From Candidatus Thalassarchaeaceae archaeon (GTDB taxonomy: Archaea > Thermoplasmatota > Poseidoniia > Poseidoniales > Thalassarchaeaceae): a stretch of DNA of 64,000 bases. The notes below the pieces were generated by a model. The model was not told the origin of the DNA and made no database searches. It saw only the letters and a list, made by a program, of their open reading frames with translations. The position numbers were made by a program, and so were the translations under genes. Position 1 is the stretch's first letter; every line of letters begins with the position of its first letter. The stretch lies in NCBI GenBank assembly GCA_029250605.1, contig JAQXEZ010000016.1, positions 1-64,000 of the forward strand, written 5' to 3'. Shown here in pieces: positions 49,466 through 60,773 of the stretch.

Positions 49466-51214
49466 GTGATTTGGATTAGAGATCTAATTGATGAGATGAC
49501 CCCAACCTTCTCCAAAGCCATGAAATCACTGGAAGTAGACGATTCGGTATGGCTTCCGTTAATCGGAAGAGCAACGGTTGAGGATCACGGGGACGTAGCG
49601 CTTCCATGCCATTCTCTGGCAAGTAGGTTGAGAAAACCTCCCCAGGATATTGCAGAGCAAATCTGCATGCTCGTCAAGGAAGATCTAGATCCGTTTGCAA
49701 CCGTCTCATCAATTAGTGGATTCGTGAACATTAGTGCAAAACCAGAATGGCTATCAAATTCACTTTCCTCTCTCATCTCCGATCACAGATTGGGCATCGA
49801 GTTGGAAAACCCCCTCACATTCGCAATCGACTATTCGGCCCCTAACGTCGCTAAGGAGATGCACGTCGGTCACCTGAGGTCGACTGTAATAGGTGATTCA
49901 ATAGTCAGAATGCTCGAATTCAAGGGACATAGGGCGATTAGGGAGAATCACGTAGGTGACTGGGGTACTCCATTCGGTATGTTGATCGAGCATCTTCTAG
50001 ATCTCGGTGAGGATCTGGCGGCAAATGAGTTGGGCGTCGGTGATCTGGACTCATTCTACAAACAGGCCAGGGCCAAATTTGTCTCCGATGATGAGTTTGC
50101 TGATCGATCGAGAAGCAGGGTTGTTCTCCTCCAAGGAGGAGATCCAGAGACACTTCGGCTCTGGAGGGTTCTGGTTGACGAATCAATGAGGTACTTCAAC
50201 GAGGTTTACTCAATGCTAGGAGTTCTACTAACCGATGAAGACATCAGAGGGGAGTCAAGTTACCATGACTTGCTTCCAGAGGTCGTTGAACGACTGAAGA
50301 AAGTTGGGATATTGGAGGAGAGCGAGGGTGCAGATGTTGTTTTCCCGGGCGGATGGGTCAATCGCGAAGGGGAGCCACTTCCAATGATAATCAGGAAGGC
50401 AGATGGGGGCTACAACTACAGCACTTCAGATCTGGCATGTATTATCGATAGAGTCGAGAGACTGGGCTGCGATAGATTCCTGTATGTCGTCGGTACTCCT
50501 CAGAAGCAGCACTTCGAGATGGTCTTCCAAGTCGCAAAGCAAGCAGGGTTCATGAACGAGAATCATCAAGCTGTGCACGTTAATTTCGGCTCGGTTCTTG
50601 ATACAGATGGAAAGGTTCTGAAGAGCAGGGAGGGGGAAGTCATCAAACTCCATGATCTCCTAGAAGAAGCAATCAGGAGGGCCGATGATGCAATCAATGA
50701 GAAGAATCCAGAATTGGTTGGCGATGAAAGGGACCAGGTTGCTCGGACTGTGGGCATTGGGGCCGTCAAGTACGCCGACCTCTCCACCGAGAGAACGAAA
50801 GACTACGTTTTTGATTGGGAAAGGATGCTATCTTTCGATGGAAACACGGCCCCATATCTTCAATATGCATATGCTAGGATATGCAGCATTTTCAGAAAAT
50901 GGGGTGGTGACAGGGAATCTCTCCGTGACGCTGTTTTTGTCTTATCCAATTCACAAGAATTGACCCTTTCCAGAAGGCTTGCAGAGTTCCCCTCAATTTT
51001 TGATAACTCATTTGACACATTCAGCCCTCACAAACTTTGTACTCACTTGCATTCAATCGCCTCAGCATTCGCCTCATTTTACGAGAATTGCAATGTTCTG
51101 AAGGAGGAGGATGATGATATTGCAAAAAGCCGTTTAGCATTGTGTGAGCTAACTGCTCGAGAACTCCAACTGGGATTGGGGATAATGGGAATCGATGTTC
51201 CGGAGAGAATGTGA
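49466..51214 (+). CDS. argS: Arginyl-tRNA synthetase
   Basis: [43 protein letters not shown]-terminal DALR-type domain; GTG start. Confidence 0.97.
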   Translation: MIWIRDLIDEMTPTFSKAMKSLEVDDSVWLPLIGRATVEDHGDVALPCHSLASRLRKPPQDIAEQICMLVKEDLDPFATVSSISGFVNISAKPEWLSNSLSSLISDHRLGIELENPLTFAIDYSAPNVAKEMHVGHLRSTVIGDSIVRMLEFKGHRAIRENHVGDWGTPFGMLIEHLLDLGEDLAANELGVGDLDSFYKQARAKFVSDDEFADRSRSRVVLLQGGDPETLRLWRVLVDESMRYFNEVYSMLGVLLTDEDIRGESSYHDLLPEVVERLKKVGILEESEGADVVFPGGWVNREGEPLPMIIRKADGGYNYSTSDLACIIDRVERLGCDRFLYVVGTPQKQHFEMVFQVAKQAGFMNENHQAVHVNFGSVLDTDGKVLKSREGEVIKLHDLLEEAIRRADDAINEKNPELVGDERDQVARTVGIGAVKYADLSTERTKDYVFDWERMLSFDGNTAPYLQYAYARICSIFRKWGGDRESLRDAVFVLSNSQELTLSRRLAEFPSIFDNSFDTFSPHKLCTHLHSIASAFASFYENCNVLKEEDDDIAKSRLALCELTARELQLGLGIMGIDVPERM

Positions 51215-51233
51215 ATCTAGGCATGTTCAAAAT

Positions 51234-51719
51234 ATGCAGCCTCTTGCCGTCTTCATGGTTAAAGTAGGCGAGAAGGCCCCCGATTTTACATTGAAGAACA
51301 CCTCAAAGGAAGCAGTAACACTATCCGACTATCGCGGAAAGACTGTGATTTTAGCATTCTATCCGGGAGCATTTACGGGTGTTTGCGACAAAGAGATGTG
51401 CTCATTTCAAGAAAATCTTACCATTCTGAACGATTGCAATGCGACTGTATTTGGAATCAGCGTAGACTCCCCTTGGGCCAACGCAGAGTTCGCGAGAAGA
51501 TACAACTTAGAATTTGAATTACTTTCAGATCTGGATAGGGATGTCGTCGAGTCATACGATGCACAATTTGTCGGGCTCGGTGGTCTCGATGGTTATGTCA
51601 GTGCAAACCGAGTAGTCATAATAATCGATACTCAGGGAACAGTCCAGTATCGGTGGGTCGCTGAAAATCCAGGGGTCGAGCCAGATTACGACGCAGTGGT
51701 TTCTTTCTGTGCTGCTTAG
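51234..51719 (+). CDS. Peroxiredoxin (AhpC/TSA, Bcp-like)
   Basis: [44 protein letters not shown]; start at 51234 or 51258. Confidence 0.94.
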   Translation: MQPLAVFMVKVGEKAPDFTLKNTSKEAVTLSDYRGKTVILAFYPGAFTGVCDKEMCSFQENLTILNDCNATVFGISVDSPWANAEFARRYNLEFELLSDLDRDVVESYDAQFVGLGGLDGYVSANRVVIIIDTQGTVQYRWVAENPGVEPDYDAVVSFCAA

Positions 51720-53272
51720 CCCCATGCTAGGTGACGAACCAGAGAACCGTAGATGATCCCAGAAACAGCTAGGCTCTCTTCGTTGAATCGATCCATGTTG
51801 TCCAAGTAGGTGTGGTATTCTGACGAGCCGGAGCCATAGCACATCATCGCCAATCCAAATTCATCCACCTCTTCCTGGTGAATTCCAAACACGAATGGCG
51901 CATGGTCAGAGTTGTATGGCATCTGCTCCGATGCAAGCTCCCTAACGCTAATGCTGTATCTTTCGTACAGTTCGGGATGGGTCTCAGCAAACTCGTCAAC
52001 CAAACCCTCAATGTGTTTCACATCCGTTGCACTGTTCCCCTGCAGCATCACTCCGGAGTTCCTCTCGGCATCTACGTGGTTCATATCGAGGTTGATGTAC
52101 AGTCTGAGGTTATCCTCCAGCATTTCCCTATGCTTGCTGACCCATTCCGAGGATCCCCAGAGGCCTTCTTCTTCCCCACCCCATGTGCAGAAGTAGACCG
52201 TCAATTCAGGTTCTCCCAGTTCTTCTTGCAACAAGCCGAATTGCCTAGCCATCTCCATCACAGTGGCGGCCCCTGCCGTGTTGTCCACAGCACCTTGCCC
52301 ATTGTATACGGTGTCATGATGGGCGCCAATTACGACCAACTCCTCGGTCTCACCCTCGATAATCCCGCAAGGAACGTGGATGTTGCCATTGTTTTGGTTG
52401 TCAACCTCTATTCGGAATTCTAACATCCCTTCTGAGTTGACTACCTGGTCACGGATAGACTCACCGACGCTCTTCGAGACCATTACGAACCCGATGTCGT
52501 AGGGCCTTTCCTCAAACTGCGTGATATCCAGAGATTTAGAGTAGGGGACGCAATCACCGGATACCAAATCATCACAATTTTGTCTGGAATTTACCGTAAT
52601 CAGGCCCCTCAGACCATTCTCCTGGGCTCGCGTCATCAGTATTGTGTTGCTCTCGGTTCCCGGCTGACCATTCTCGCCATCCAACAGCCATACCAATCCA
52701 ATGCCATTGCTGGCCGAACTCCAATCCTGTGTTTGATTCCCCATGGCCAAGTCAATCACGTGGACATCACTGCTCGCTGGAATATTCACGCTTCCGCTGT
52801 ATCCCTGGACGACGAAATCTGACCTGTGCTCGAATTGCACCTCATCTCTGTCCAAGTCCGCAACAGAGCAAGGTGCTGGACCCCCGAAAATCCCTCCAAC
52901 ATTACCAGGTAGGCAGATCATCATTTCGAATGTGTTGCCCATGTAGTATAGTGGAACCTCGAACTCTTCGAGAGTAGAGGGCAATCCGCTATTCGAGAAA
53001 TTGGTCTTGATCGATTGTGCAGTATTCTCCTCTTCCACAGTTCCAGAAAGCCTTCCACCCCAGTCAGGATCTCCGAGGTCAACCAGACCTTGGGCATACG
53101 CCCTAGTTTGGTTGGCGTCGAAGTCAATTAACTCGTATTCTTGCTCTCCCTTGATCCATCTTGCTAGATCTTCCCCGAACAAAACCCCGCCTCCCGCCGC
53201 ACCGAGGACGACCATACCTACGACGATAATTGTGGAAGTCGGCTTACCAAAACTAGGTGACCATTCAGTCAT
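51716..53272 (-). CDS. Predicted exported M28-family metallopeptidase
   Basis: [46 protein letters not shown]-terminal TM. Confidence 0.92.
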   Translation of the reverse strand: MTEWSPSFGKPTSTIIVVGMVVLGAAGGGVLFGEDLARWIKGEQEYELIDFDANQTRAYAQGLVDLGDPDWGGRLSGTVEEENTAQSIKTNFSNSGLPSTLEEFEVPLYYMGNTFEMMICLPGNVGGIFGGPAPCSVADLDRDEVQFEHRSDFVVQGYSGSVNIPASSDVHVIDLAMGNQTQDWSSASNGIGLVWLLDGENGQPGTESNTILMTRAQENGLRGLITVNSRQNCDDLVSGDCVPYSKSLDITQFEERPYDIGFVMVSKSVGESIRDQVVNSEGMLEFRIEVDNQNNGNIHVPCGIIEGETEELVVIGAHHDTVYNGQGAVDNTAGAATVMEMARQFGLLQEELGEPELTVYFCTWGGEEEGLWGSSEWVSKHREMLEDNLRLYINLDMNHVDAERNSGVMLQGNSATDVKHIEGLVDEFAETHPELYERYSISVRELASEQMPYNSDHAPFVFGIHQEEVDEFGLAMMCYGSGSSEYHTYLDNMDRFNEESLAVSGIIYGSLVRHLAWG

Positions 53273-53335
53273 GTTATGGCAATTGAACTCTTTCCACCAC
53301 TATTGAACCCATTCCAGTGCCGGTCATGCTGGGCA

Positions 53336-53917
53336 TCAATCTTCAGCTCCGACCTCTTCGCCAGTCCATCTTTTTCCCAAGGAGTGCTCAATGTCTAACT
53401 GGTCCAGTATCCTTGCCACTACAAAGTCAACTAGATCCCCAATGTCTCTAGGGGAGTGGTAGAATCCCGGACTTGCAGGAAGGATCACGACTCCCCACTC
53501 GGAGAGGTTGTACATCGCTTTCAGATGAGGGGTGGAGTAAGGGGCCTCCCTTGGAATTACGATCAGTTTCCTCCTCTCCTTCATTGCCACCAAAGCACTC
53601 CTGGTTGCAAGGTTGTCACTAATTCCGGCAGCGATTTTTCCAATGGTTGTGCCACTGGCCGGACATATGACATACGCATCGAATCTAGCAGACCCCGATG
53701 CTGCTCTAGCAGCAAGGTTCTCATTATCTTCGAGATTCACACCTTCTCTATCAGCCAATTCGCGAGGGGTGATGCCGCATTCAAGATCCAGATTAATGGC
53801 CCCAGTGCTAGTGACTATCAGGTTCACAGACCACTTGTGTTCGACTAGCGCTTCAATCAGCCTGACGCAGTACTGTGCTCCCGATGCCCCAGTAAGTGCG
53901 ACAACGGCCTCAGGCAT
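53336..53917 (-). CDS. ubiX: UbiX-family flavin prenyltransferase
   Basis: VVALTGASGAQYCVRLIEAL; YVICPASGTTIGKIAAGISDNLATR; VIPREAPYSTPHLKAMYNLSEWGVVILPASPGFYH. Confidence 0.93.
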   Translation of the reverse strand: MPEAVVALTGASGAQYCVRLIEALVEHKWSVNLIVTSTGAINLDLECGITPRELADREGVNLEDNENLAARAASGSARFDAYVICPASGTTIGKIAAGISDNLATRSALVAMKERRKLIVIPREAPYSTPHLKAMYNLSEWGVVILPASPGFYHSPRDIGDLVDFVVARILDQLDIEHSLGKRWTGEEVGAED

Positions 53918-53958
53918 GCCATCGCGGCATACCCCCTCCATTCAATGGTTTCCCAACC

Positions 53959-55170
53959 TCACATCGACTGTTCCAGGCACTCTGCAAGGAACTCATACTC
54001 TTCGACGCTGTTGTAAAGTTGCGCTGATATTCTGATGTATCTCCTACCATGGTGCCTCCATGGGAAAACAGGGACTTGAATTCCAAACTCATCTAGAAGG
54101 TAGTTGTGATAGGGGTCGCCCTCCATTCTCATAGGCCCCACCTCTTCCTCCCCTGGCATCTCCACTGAAGCTATCGATGAGACTAATGAGTCAGGAACTG
54201 GCTCCGTGGTTCCGAGTGCCTCGCAGAGAATCTTCCTCCCCTCTAGTACCAATGACCGGTTTCTTTCCATTATCTCCGGCCAACCGCCTTCGACGAGGGC
54301 ACCTAGGAAATCAATTGCTAGTGGTATGCATAGCCAAGGAGTCGGATCTTGGGTCCCCGGCCACCCAAACTCAAACTCGAACTTTTCTTGGTCTGTTCCT
54401 TCTAAGCTGGCACCGTGGCTTATGCTTAACGGCCTCACCATATTCTTGAGATCAGACCTAATGTGGAGGAAGGCAGAACCCTTCGGAGTGCAGAGCCATT
54501 TGTGGCAATTCCCAGTGCAATAAGCAGCATCAAGATCCCTGAGATTCAGAGGAACAATGCCGGGCCCATGTGCCGCATCAAGGAGCACATCAACTCCTGA
54601 TGTCTGCAACTCTAAGACGAGCCTTTCGAAGGGCATCCTCAGACCTGTGGCGCTAGTCACGGTATCCACCATGGCTAGGACTGTTCGTTCGGTAACAGAA
54701 CTCATCATCAGGTCTACGATTTCATCCTCTTCCTTTACTCTGAATGGAACTTCTACAACCACTGTCTTCGCACCCGCTCTTTCTGTAACGAAGTCGACAG
54801 CATTCCAACATGCCTGGTAGCTGTGGTTGGTGACTAGTATCTCATCACCGGGATTTAGGACAAGGCTTCTGAGTACCGTGTTCACACCTTCTGTGGTATT
54901 CTTCACGAATGCCATCCCCTCTGGATCCGCATTCATGAATTCTGCAAGTTTATTTATCGAGGAATTGATCATAGGGATGTATTCTCTTTCAAAGAACCTG
55001 ACCGGGTCACTCTCGATGGTTTCCCTAAGCCTACTTTGCTCTTCAAGAACTGCAATGGGTGTTGCTCCGAAGGAGCCATGATTCAGAAAACAGGTTTCTT
55101 TGGAGAGCATCCAGTGCTCAGCCAAATCACTTCTCGGGGGCCTGTTCACACCAGCATCTCCGGACTCCAA
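53959..55170 (-). CDS. Class V aminotransferase (isopenicillin-N-epimerase-like)
   Basis: CFLNHGSFGATP; VLLDAAHGPGIVPLNL; YCTGNCHKWLCTPKGSAFL (PLP Lys). Start may be internal. Confidence 0.9.
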   Translation of the reverse strand: MESGDAGVNRPPRSDLAEHWMLSKETCFLNHGSFGATPIAVLEEQSRLRETIESDPVRFFEREYIPMINSSINKLAEFMNADPEGMAFVKNTTEGVNTVLRSLVLNPGDEILVTNHSYQACWNAVDFVTERAGAKTVVVEVPFRVKEEDEIVDLMMSSVTERTVLAMVDTVTSATGLRMPFERLVLELQTSGVDVLLDAAHGPGIVPLNLRDLDAAYCTGNCHKWLCTPKGSAFLHIRSDLKNMVRPLSISHGASLEGTDQEKFEFEFGWPGTQDPTPWLCIPLAIDFLGALVEGGWPEIMERNRSLVLEGRKILCEALGTTEPVPDSLVSSIASVEMPGEEEVGPMRMEGDPYHNYLLDEFGIQVPVFPWRHHGRRYIRISAQLYNSVEEYEFLAECLEQSM

Positions 55171-55832
55171 TCCACAGGGTTATTCGGTACCCTGCCGAGA
55201 TTTTCCTCGCAAGTCAGTATCAGGTTCTCCTCAACTCTCTCGAAGTTAATTGTAAGCCCCCGGTCGTCTTTCTTATACCCCAGTTTCGAAAGGCTGGTGT
55301 GAGTGCCTGCGGGAATGCCACAGCATTCCAAATCCTGCACTCTGGAACCGGGGGTGTCTATGTTGATCGACATCCCATGGCGACTAACCCAATGGAGGAA
55401 TGATAGCCCGATTGAGCAAATCTTGTGCCCATCGACCCATGCCCCTTGCATCGCATCATCCCTGTACGCGGAAACCCCGCATTCGGCAAGGGCCGCAATC
55501 GCCCAAGATTCTAGCCTCCCAATTATCCCTCTGATGCTTTGATCCCCGACTTCCCACTTTACAATCGGATATACGACAAGTTGACCCGGTCCATGCCAAG
55601 TAATACCCCCGCCTCTGTCGGTGAGACAAGTTGGATACCCATCTACGACGACATTATCACGGACTGCCTTGGGCCCAATCGTCACTATCTCTGGGTGCTG
55701 TACGAAGATCAAGGTGTCACCAACCTCGTCTGCAATCCTCCTTTTCTGGAGACCCTTCATTGACTCAGCCATTACTTGATAATCTACTATCCCGCACCTT
55801 AGTACGTCGATTCCGCCCATTCGACCCCTCAA
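55146..55832 (-). CDS. lipB: Lipoyl(octanoyl) transferase
   Basis: RGGGITWHGPGQLVVYPIV; GHKICSIGLSFLHWVSRHGMSINIDT; LECCGIP (candidate catalytic Cys). Confidence 0.93.
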   Translation of the reverse strand: MRGRMGGIDVLRCGIVDYQVMAESMKGLQKRRIADEVGDTLIFVQHPEIVTIGPKAVRDNVVVDGYPTCLTDRGGGITWHGPGQLVVYPIVKWEVGDQSIRGIIGRLESWAIAALAECGVSAYRDDAMQGAWVDGHKICSIGLSFLHWVSRHGMSINIDTPGSRVQDLECCGIPAGTHTSLSKLGYKKDDRGLTINFERVEENLILTCEENLGRVPNNPVDWSPEMLV

Positions 55833-57265
55833 TTAATGTGGATGGCATGCCCTAGGGTCTTGAGCACGCTCTCGTGGAATGCCTCGGACATGGTTGGATG
55901 GGCATGCACAGTCCCTGCCACGTCCTCAAGCAACGCTCCCATTTCCAGGGCCAACACGAACTCCGCGTGCAACTCTGCCACGTGGCTGCCCACTGCTTGA
56001 ACTCCTAGGATAACGTGATCTGACTCTCTGGCTGTCACTCGGATGAAACCCCCTGTCTTCTCAGCCTCTAGGCTCAATGCTCTCCCGTTTGCAGCAAGCG
56101 GGAACTTGCCGACAATGATTTCCTCGCCCCTTTCTTTGGCTTCATCAGGAGTAAGGCCGACAGACACTATCTCAGGTTCCGTAAAGACGATTGCGGGGAT
56201 GGCTACCTTGTCGAATTCTCGTTTATGACCAGCGATAATCTCCGCCACCATCTCCCCTTCTGCACTAGCCTTGTGTGCAAGCATCGGCTCTCCTGCGACG
56301 TCCCCAATTGCGAATACCCCCGGAACCGATGTTCTACATTTCCTATCGATTCTTATGAAACGCCCCGAACCATCCATCCTAACCCCGGTGTTTTCTAACC
56401 CCCATCCTTTGGTATTGGGCTTCCTTCCCACCGTGACTAGAACCTTGTCCACCTTCACCTTGTGCTCAGTTCCATCTTTCTCAAATGTCAATTCGACCTT
56501 TTTCGATGCTCCCTTGCCCTTGATTTCGACACCTCTGGCCAGTGAATCGGTGTGGACTGAAACCTTGTGCTTCTTCAGCCATAGTTCCAGTGGCCTCCTG
56601 ATCTCCTTGTCCATAATCGCCAAGATGCTACTCATCCCCTCTACGACAGTAATCTCGGAACCCAGCTTAGCGAGCGCGCACCCCAATTCGAGGCCAATAT
56701 ATCCTCCTCCGACAATTGCAACACTCTTCGGCAGTGATTCTAGATCCAATGCTCCGGTAGAGGATAGGACAAACTCCTCGTCACATGGCATGAATGGCAA
56801 ATCTATGTGGCTAGAACCAGTAGCGATGATGACGTTCTCTGCTTCTATCTTCACACTGTCTCCACCAGTATCGACGGTGCAACTCTTGGGGCCATCGAAA
56901 CTGGCCCATCCCTTGATCAAGTCAGCTCCAGCTGCTTTGAGAAGGCCCTCCACGCCCTTGTTCAATCTATCAACAATGGAGTCCTTCCAAGATACTAGTC
57001 CCCCCATGTCAACTTCAGCATCACCTTTGACAAACAGGCCCATGTGGCCCCCTTCAGCAGAGTGCTGGCGAAGGGACTCAAACCTCTCTGCAGCGTGGAT
57101 GATTGCCTTGCTTGGAATACACCCTCTGATTAGGCAAGTTCCTCCTGCCTTGTCACCCTCCACGACAATCGTGTCAAGCCCCAGTTGTGCTGACCGTATT
57201 CCCGCCACGTATCCTCCCGGACCAGCTCCAATTACCAAGACCTGGCACTTGCGTGATTCTGCCAT
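55829..57265 (-). CDS. lpdA: Dihydrolipoamide dehydrogenase (E3)
   Basis: VIGAGPGGYVAGIRSAQLG; GGTCLIRGCIPSKAII; GDVAGEPMLAHKASAEG; HAHPTMSE. Confidence 0.97.
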   Translation of the reverse strand: MAESRKCQVLVIGAGPGGYVAGIRSAQLGLDTIVVEGDKAGGTCLIRGCIPSKAIIHAAERFESLRQHSAEGGHMGLFVKGDAEVDMGGLVSWKDSIVDRLNKGVEGLLKAAGADLIKGWASFDGPKSCTVDTGGDSVKIEAENVIIATGSSHIDLPFMPCDEEFVLSSTGALDLESLPKSVAIVGGGYIGLELGCALAKLGSEITVVEGMSSILAIMDKEIRRPLELWLKKHKVSVHTDSLARGVEIKGKGASKKVELTFEKDGTEHKVKVDKVLVTVGRKPNTKGWGLENTGVRMDGSGRFIRIDRKCRTSVPGVFAIGDVAGEPMLAHKASAEGEMVAEIIAGHKREFDKVAIPAIVFTEPEIVSVGLTPDEAKERGEEIIVGKFPLAANGRALSLEAEKTGGFIRVTARESDHVILGVQAVGSHVAELHAEFVLALEMGALLEDVAGTVHAHPTMSEAFHESVLKTLGHAIHIN

Positions 57266-57274
57266 CTGAGTACC

Positions 57275-58507
57275 TCACATGAAAACGAGTGCTGGATTTT
57301 CCAGCATTCTCTTGAGGTGCTGAATCAGGGAAGCCCCGTCCGCCCCATCGACCACACGATGGTCAAATGCGCTTGAGAGATTCATAATCCTCCTAACAAC
57401 TATCTCCCCACCCCTGACAACAGGCATCTCTCTGGCCTTGTGTACGCCGAGGATAGAGACCTCTGGATGATTGATTATCGGAGTAGCTCCCAAGCCACCC
57501 TCGCGCCCCAGGCTTGTGATTGTGAAAGTGGATCCGGTAAGCTCGTCTAGACTGGCACTCCCATCTCTCGCAGATCCGGATACTCTCTGCATTTCTGATG
57601 CAGCGCGCCAGATATCCATAGCCTCAACATGTTTTACCACAGGGACATACAAGCCACGCTCAGTCTGGGTCGCGATTCCCAGGTTCACTGCTCCCTGCCT
57701 GTTAACAACGCCACCCTCGTCATCGAAGTGTGCATTGCATTCGGGATGTTCAGGCATAATCTTCGCGAGAGCCAGCATGATGAATGGCAGGTAGGTCAAT
57801 TTCGGTTGCGCCTCATCCTTTGTCGAGTTGAGAACCCGCCTCAAAGACTCTAGCTCAGTAATGTCGACCTCTTCGAAATATGAGAAGTGCGGAATCCTGC
57901 TCTTTGAGAGGCTCATTTGCTCAGAGATCTTTCGCCTCAGTCCTACAACCTTCACTGGTGTGATTTCAGTCCTCTTAACTGAGTAGGCCATAGGCGGGGC
58001 GCCCGAAATTGCTCCACCGGCGGCTATGAATGCATCCAAATCAGCATGCCTGATTCTTCCAGCCGGGCCCGACCCTCTAACGGTTGACAGGTCCACGTCG
58101 TTCTCTCTTGCACGCTTCCTAACTGCAGGACTCGCCAGGACTCGTCCGGTTGACGGTTGAGATGGAACCTTGGGAGCAGGGGCCGGAGCGGGAGCAGGGG
58201 CCGGAGAGGTATCCGATGTGCCGCCATCACTGTCGGCCACTTCCTCTTCACTTGCTGATTCTTCCCCCCCGGTGTCGATCTCGAGTAGAGTTGTCCCGAC
58301 TCCAATCATGTCGCCAACTCCTCCACTTAGGGAATCGACTACTCCGCTCTTCGGGGATGGAATTGTCACGGTTGCCTTGTCAGTCATCACATCGACAATA
58401 GGATCGTCCTCGGAGACCGAATCGCCAACCGAGACGTGCCATTGAACTACCTCCCCTTCTACTACTCCCTCTCCGATATCGGGCAACTTAAACACGAAAT
58501 TTCCCAT
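57275..58507 (-). CDS. 2-oxoacid dehydrogenase E2 (dihydrolipoamide acyltransferase)
   Basis: Lipoyl domain VMTDKATVTIPSP; Ala-Pro linker; peripheral subunit-binding domain; catalytic FDHRVVDGADGA. Confidence 0.97.
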   Translation of the reverse strand: MGNFVFKLPDIGEGVVEGEVVQWHVSVGDSVSEDDPIVDVMTDKATVTIPSPKSGVVDSLSGGVGDMIGVGTTLLEIDTGGEESASEEEVADSDGGTSDTSPAPAPAPAPAPKVPSQPSTGRVLASPAVRKRARENDVDLSTVRGSGPAGRIRHADLDAFIAAGGAISGAPPMAYSVKRTEITPVKVVGLRRKISEQMSLSKSRIPHFSYFEEVDITELESLRRVLNSTKDEAQPKLTYLPFIMLALAKIMPEHPECNAHFDDEGGVVNRQGAVNLGIATQTERGLYVPVVKHVEAMDIWRAASEMQRVSGSARDGSASLDELTGSTFTITSLGREGGLGATPIINHPEVSILGVHKAREMPVVRGGEIVVRRIMNLSSAFDHRVVDGADGASLIQHLKRMLENPALVFM

Positions 58508-58508
58508 C

Positions 58509-59519
58509 TTACTCCTCCTGTGTTTTCAATATCGCCGTTGCGATTCTAGATGGTCCGGGCATGTAATCCCATTCAGTAGTATGGGGGAATGGAGTGTCCC
58601 ATCCAGTGACCCTTTCGATGGGCACCTCAAGGTGGTAGAAGCACCTCTCCTGTATCGAAGCCGCCATTTCCGCGCCGAAACCACTGGTCTTAGGAGCTTC
58701 ATGGACAATCACACACCTGCCCGTCTTCTCGACCGAACTTACGATCGCCCCCCTGTCCCAAGGAATCAGAGTTTGCAGGTCAATTAGATCGCATGATACC
58801 CCGCTGTCACTGATTGCTTGCTCGCAAACATGGACCATGGCGCCCCATGAGATTACTGTGCAATCGCTTCCTTGTTGTGCCAACCTCGCCTCGCCAAGGG
58901 GGATTCTGTATTGGCTCTCGGGAACTTCGGCCTCTGGATGATCAGCCCATGTAGGTACGTTGTGGGGGTCCCCGTAGAATGGCCCTCGATAACACCTCTT
59001 CGGCTCGAAGAAAACGACAGGATCATTGCACTCAATTGCACTAATCAGTAGACCCTTTGCATTGTAAGGGGTTGAGCAGTAAACCACCTTTAGTCCGGGC
59101 GTATGGGTGAATTGAGACTCTGGGGACTGTGAATGGTGGTGCCCGCCCCTAATGCCACCACCTGCTGGGGTTCTAAGTGTGACAGGGGACCAGAACTCCC
59201 CTCCCGACCTGTGCCTTATCTTGGCCATCTCGTTCACAATCTGATCATAAGCCGGGAAGATGTAGTCAGCAAACTGAATTTCCACCACTGGCCTGAGTCC
59301 ATTTAATCCCATTCCAAACGCGGTTGCAGCAATGCCCCCTTCCGAAAGAGGCGAGTCGAAAACACGATGATCCCCATGCTTCTCTTGCAACCCGTCAGTT
59401 GTTCTGAATACCCCTCCAAAGTACCCGACGTCTTCCCCGAAGATGATTACATTAGGATCGCTATCCAGCATATTGTCGAGAGCGCTGTTTAGTGACTGAA
59501 TCATATTCATGTTTGCCAT
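58509..59519 (-). CDS. 2-oxoacid dehydrogenase E1 beta (branched-chain type)
   Basis: FGEDVGYFGGVFRTTDGLQEKHGDHRVFDSPLSEGGIAATAFGMGLNGLRPVVEIQFADYIFPAYDQIVNE. Confidence 0.96.
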   Translation of the reverse strand: MANMNMIQSLNSALDNMLDSDPNVIIFGEDVGYFGGVFRTTDGLQEKHGDHRVFDSPLSEGGIAATAFGMGLNGLRPVVEIQFADYIFPAYDQIVNEMAKIRHRSGGEFWSPVTLRTPAGGGIRGGHHHSQSPESQFTHTPGLKVVYCSTPYNAKGLLISAIECNDPVVFFEPKRCYRGPFYGDPHNVPTWADHPEAEVPESQYRIPLGEARLAQQGSDCTVISWGAMVHVCEQAISDSGVSCDLIDLQTLIPWDRGAIVSSVEKTGRCVIVHEAPKTSGFGAEMAASIQERCFYHLEVPIERVTGWDTPFPHTTEWDYMPGPSRIATAILKTQEE

Positions 59520-59521
59520 AT

Positions 59522-60757
59522 TCAGCCTCCCATCATCTCATCATGCTGCTCTCTCAGGTGCCAAGGCATTTCTTCGTACACCTCTGTGAAAATAGTTTCC
59601 GCAGAGGGATATGGTCCGTTTGCCAGATCTCCGAATTTTACCGCCTCCTTGTAAGCATCAATAACCTCTGAATCGATCCTTTCCTCCAGTTCTTTGTGCC
59701 GCCCCTCACTCCACTCTCCCAATTTTATCAGGTGTCCTTTCAGCCTATCCACAGGATCGCCACCAGGCCACTTCGTATGCTCTTCCTTGGGCCTATATCT
59801 GCTTGGATCGTCACTGCTGCTGTGTGCTCCCGTTCTGTAAGTTAGAACCTCTATGTGAGTGGCCCCAGAACCTGCAGCAGCTCTCTCTCGTGCCCACTTG
59901 GTTACTGAATATAGCGCTAGGAAATCGTTTCCGTCTACTCTAATAGAAGCAAGCCCGAAAGGGATACCCCTCGACGCGAAATCCCCCATCCCAGAAGCGA
60001 AGTTGGAATGAGTCGAAATTGCCCATTGGTTGTTTACTACATTCAGAATTACAGGGGCCTTGAAAACACTTGCGAAGTTTAACGCATAGTGATAATCCCC
60101 CTCAGCGCTCGCCCCATCCCCTATCCAGGTAATCGTCACCTCATCCAGTCCTTTGTACCTTGATGCCAACCCCACCCCTACGGCCTGGCTGAACTGTGTT
60201 CCAACAGGGCTGGAAACAGAAATGAACCGTCCCTCACGATACGAATAGTGTACTGGCATCTGCCTGCCCTTGATGTTGTCTTCTACGTTTCCAATGCAGT
60301 GGCAGATCATGCTAACCATCCCCCTGCCTCTGACGAATTGAGCTCCCGGCTGCCTGTAAGTTGGAAAAATCCAGTCTTGCTCCTCCAAAGCCATTGTTTG
60401 GGCGATAGCAACTGCCTCCTCTCCCAATGAACGCATGTAGAATGACAGCAAACCAGTCCTCTGCATTTTCATCATCCTATCGTCGAAGATCCTCAATCTG
60501 ACCATGTGTTCCAAGCCGGTTCGGAGTTTATCTGCAGAGAGTAATGGGTCCCATTCCCCAGAGGCATTTCCATCGTCATCAAGGACCCTGACTAGGCCCT
60601 TTGCTAGTTCCACTGTATCTTGGAAATGGCAATTCTTGGGGTCGGGCATCGAGTAATCGCCAGGTTTCCATGGCCAGTTTTCGAAACTCGATTCCTCCCC
60701 TGGCCTAAATGGGGCGTCTGGAACGTGGATTTTCCCACCAGTGTCCTTAGTGGTCAT
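59522..60757 (-). CDS. 2-oxoacid dehydrogenase E1 alpha (branched-chain type)
   Basis: GRQMPVHYSYREGRFISVSSPVGTQFSQAVG; TPP motif GDGASAEGDYHYALNFASVFKAPVILNVVNNQWAIS. Confidence 0.96.
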   Translation of the reverse strand: MTTKDTGGKIHVPDAPFRPGEESSFENWPWKPGDYSMPDPKNCHFQDTVELAKGLVRVLDDDGNASGEWDPLLSADKLRTGLEHMVRLRIFDDRMMKMQRTGLLSFYMRSLGEEAVAIAQTMALEEQDWIFPTYRQPGAQFVRGRGMVSMICHCIGNVEDNIKGRQMPVHYSYREGRFISVSSPVGTQFSQAVGVGLASRYKGLDEVTITWIGDGASAEGDYHYALNFASVFKAPVILNVVNNQWAISTHSNFASGMGDFASRGIPFGLASIRVDGNDFLALYSVTKWARERAAAGSGATHIEVLTYRTGAHSSSDDPSRYRPKEEHTKWPGGDPVDRLKGHLIKLGEWSEGRHKELEERIDSEVIDAYKEAVKFGDLANGPYPSAETIFTEVYEEMPWHLREQHDEMMGG

Positions 60758-60773
60758 GTTTCACTCCCCCTTA

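Noticed and set aside
56271-57269. 332-aa plus-strand ORF
   Set aside because: Antisense to the well-supported dihydrolipoamide dehydrogenase gene.
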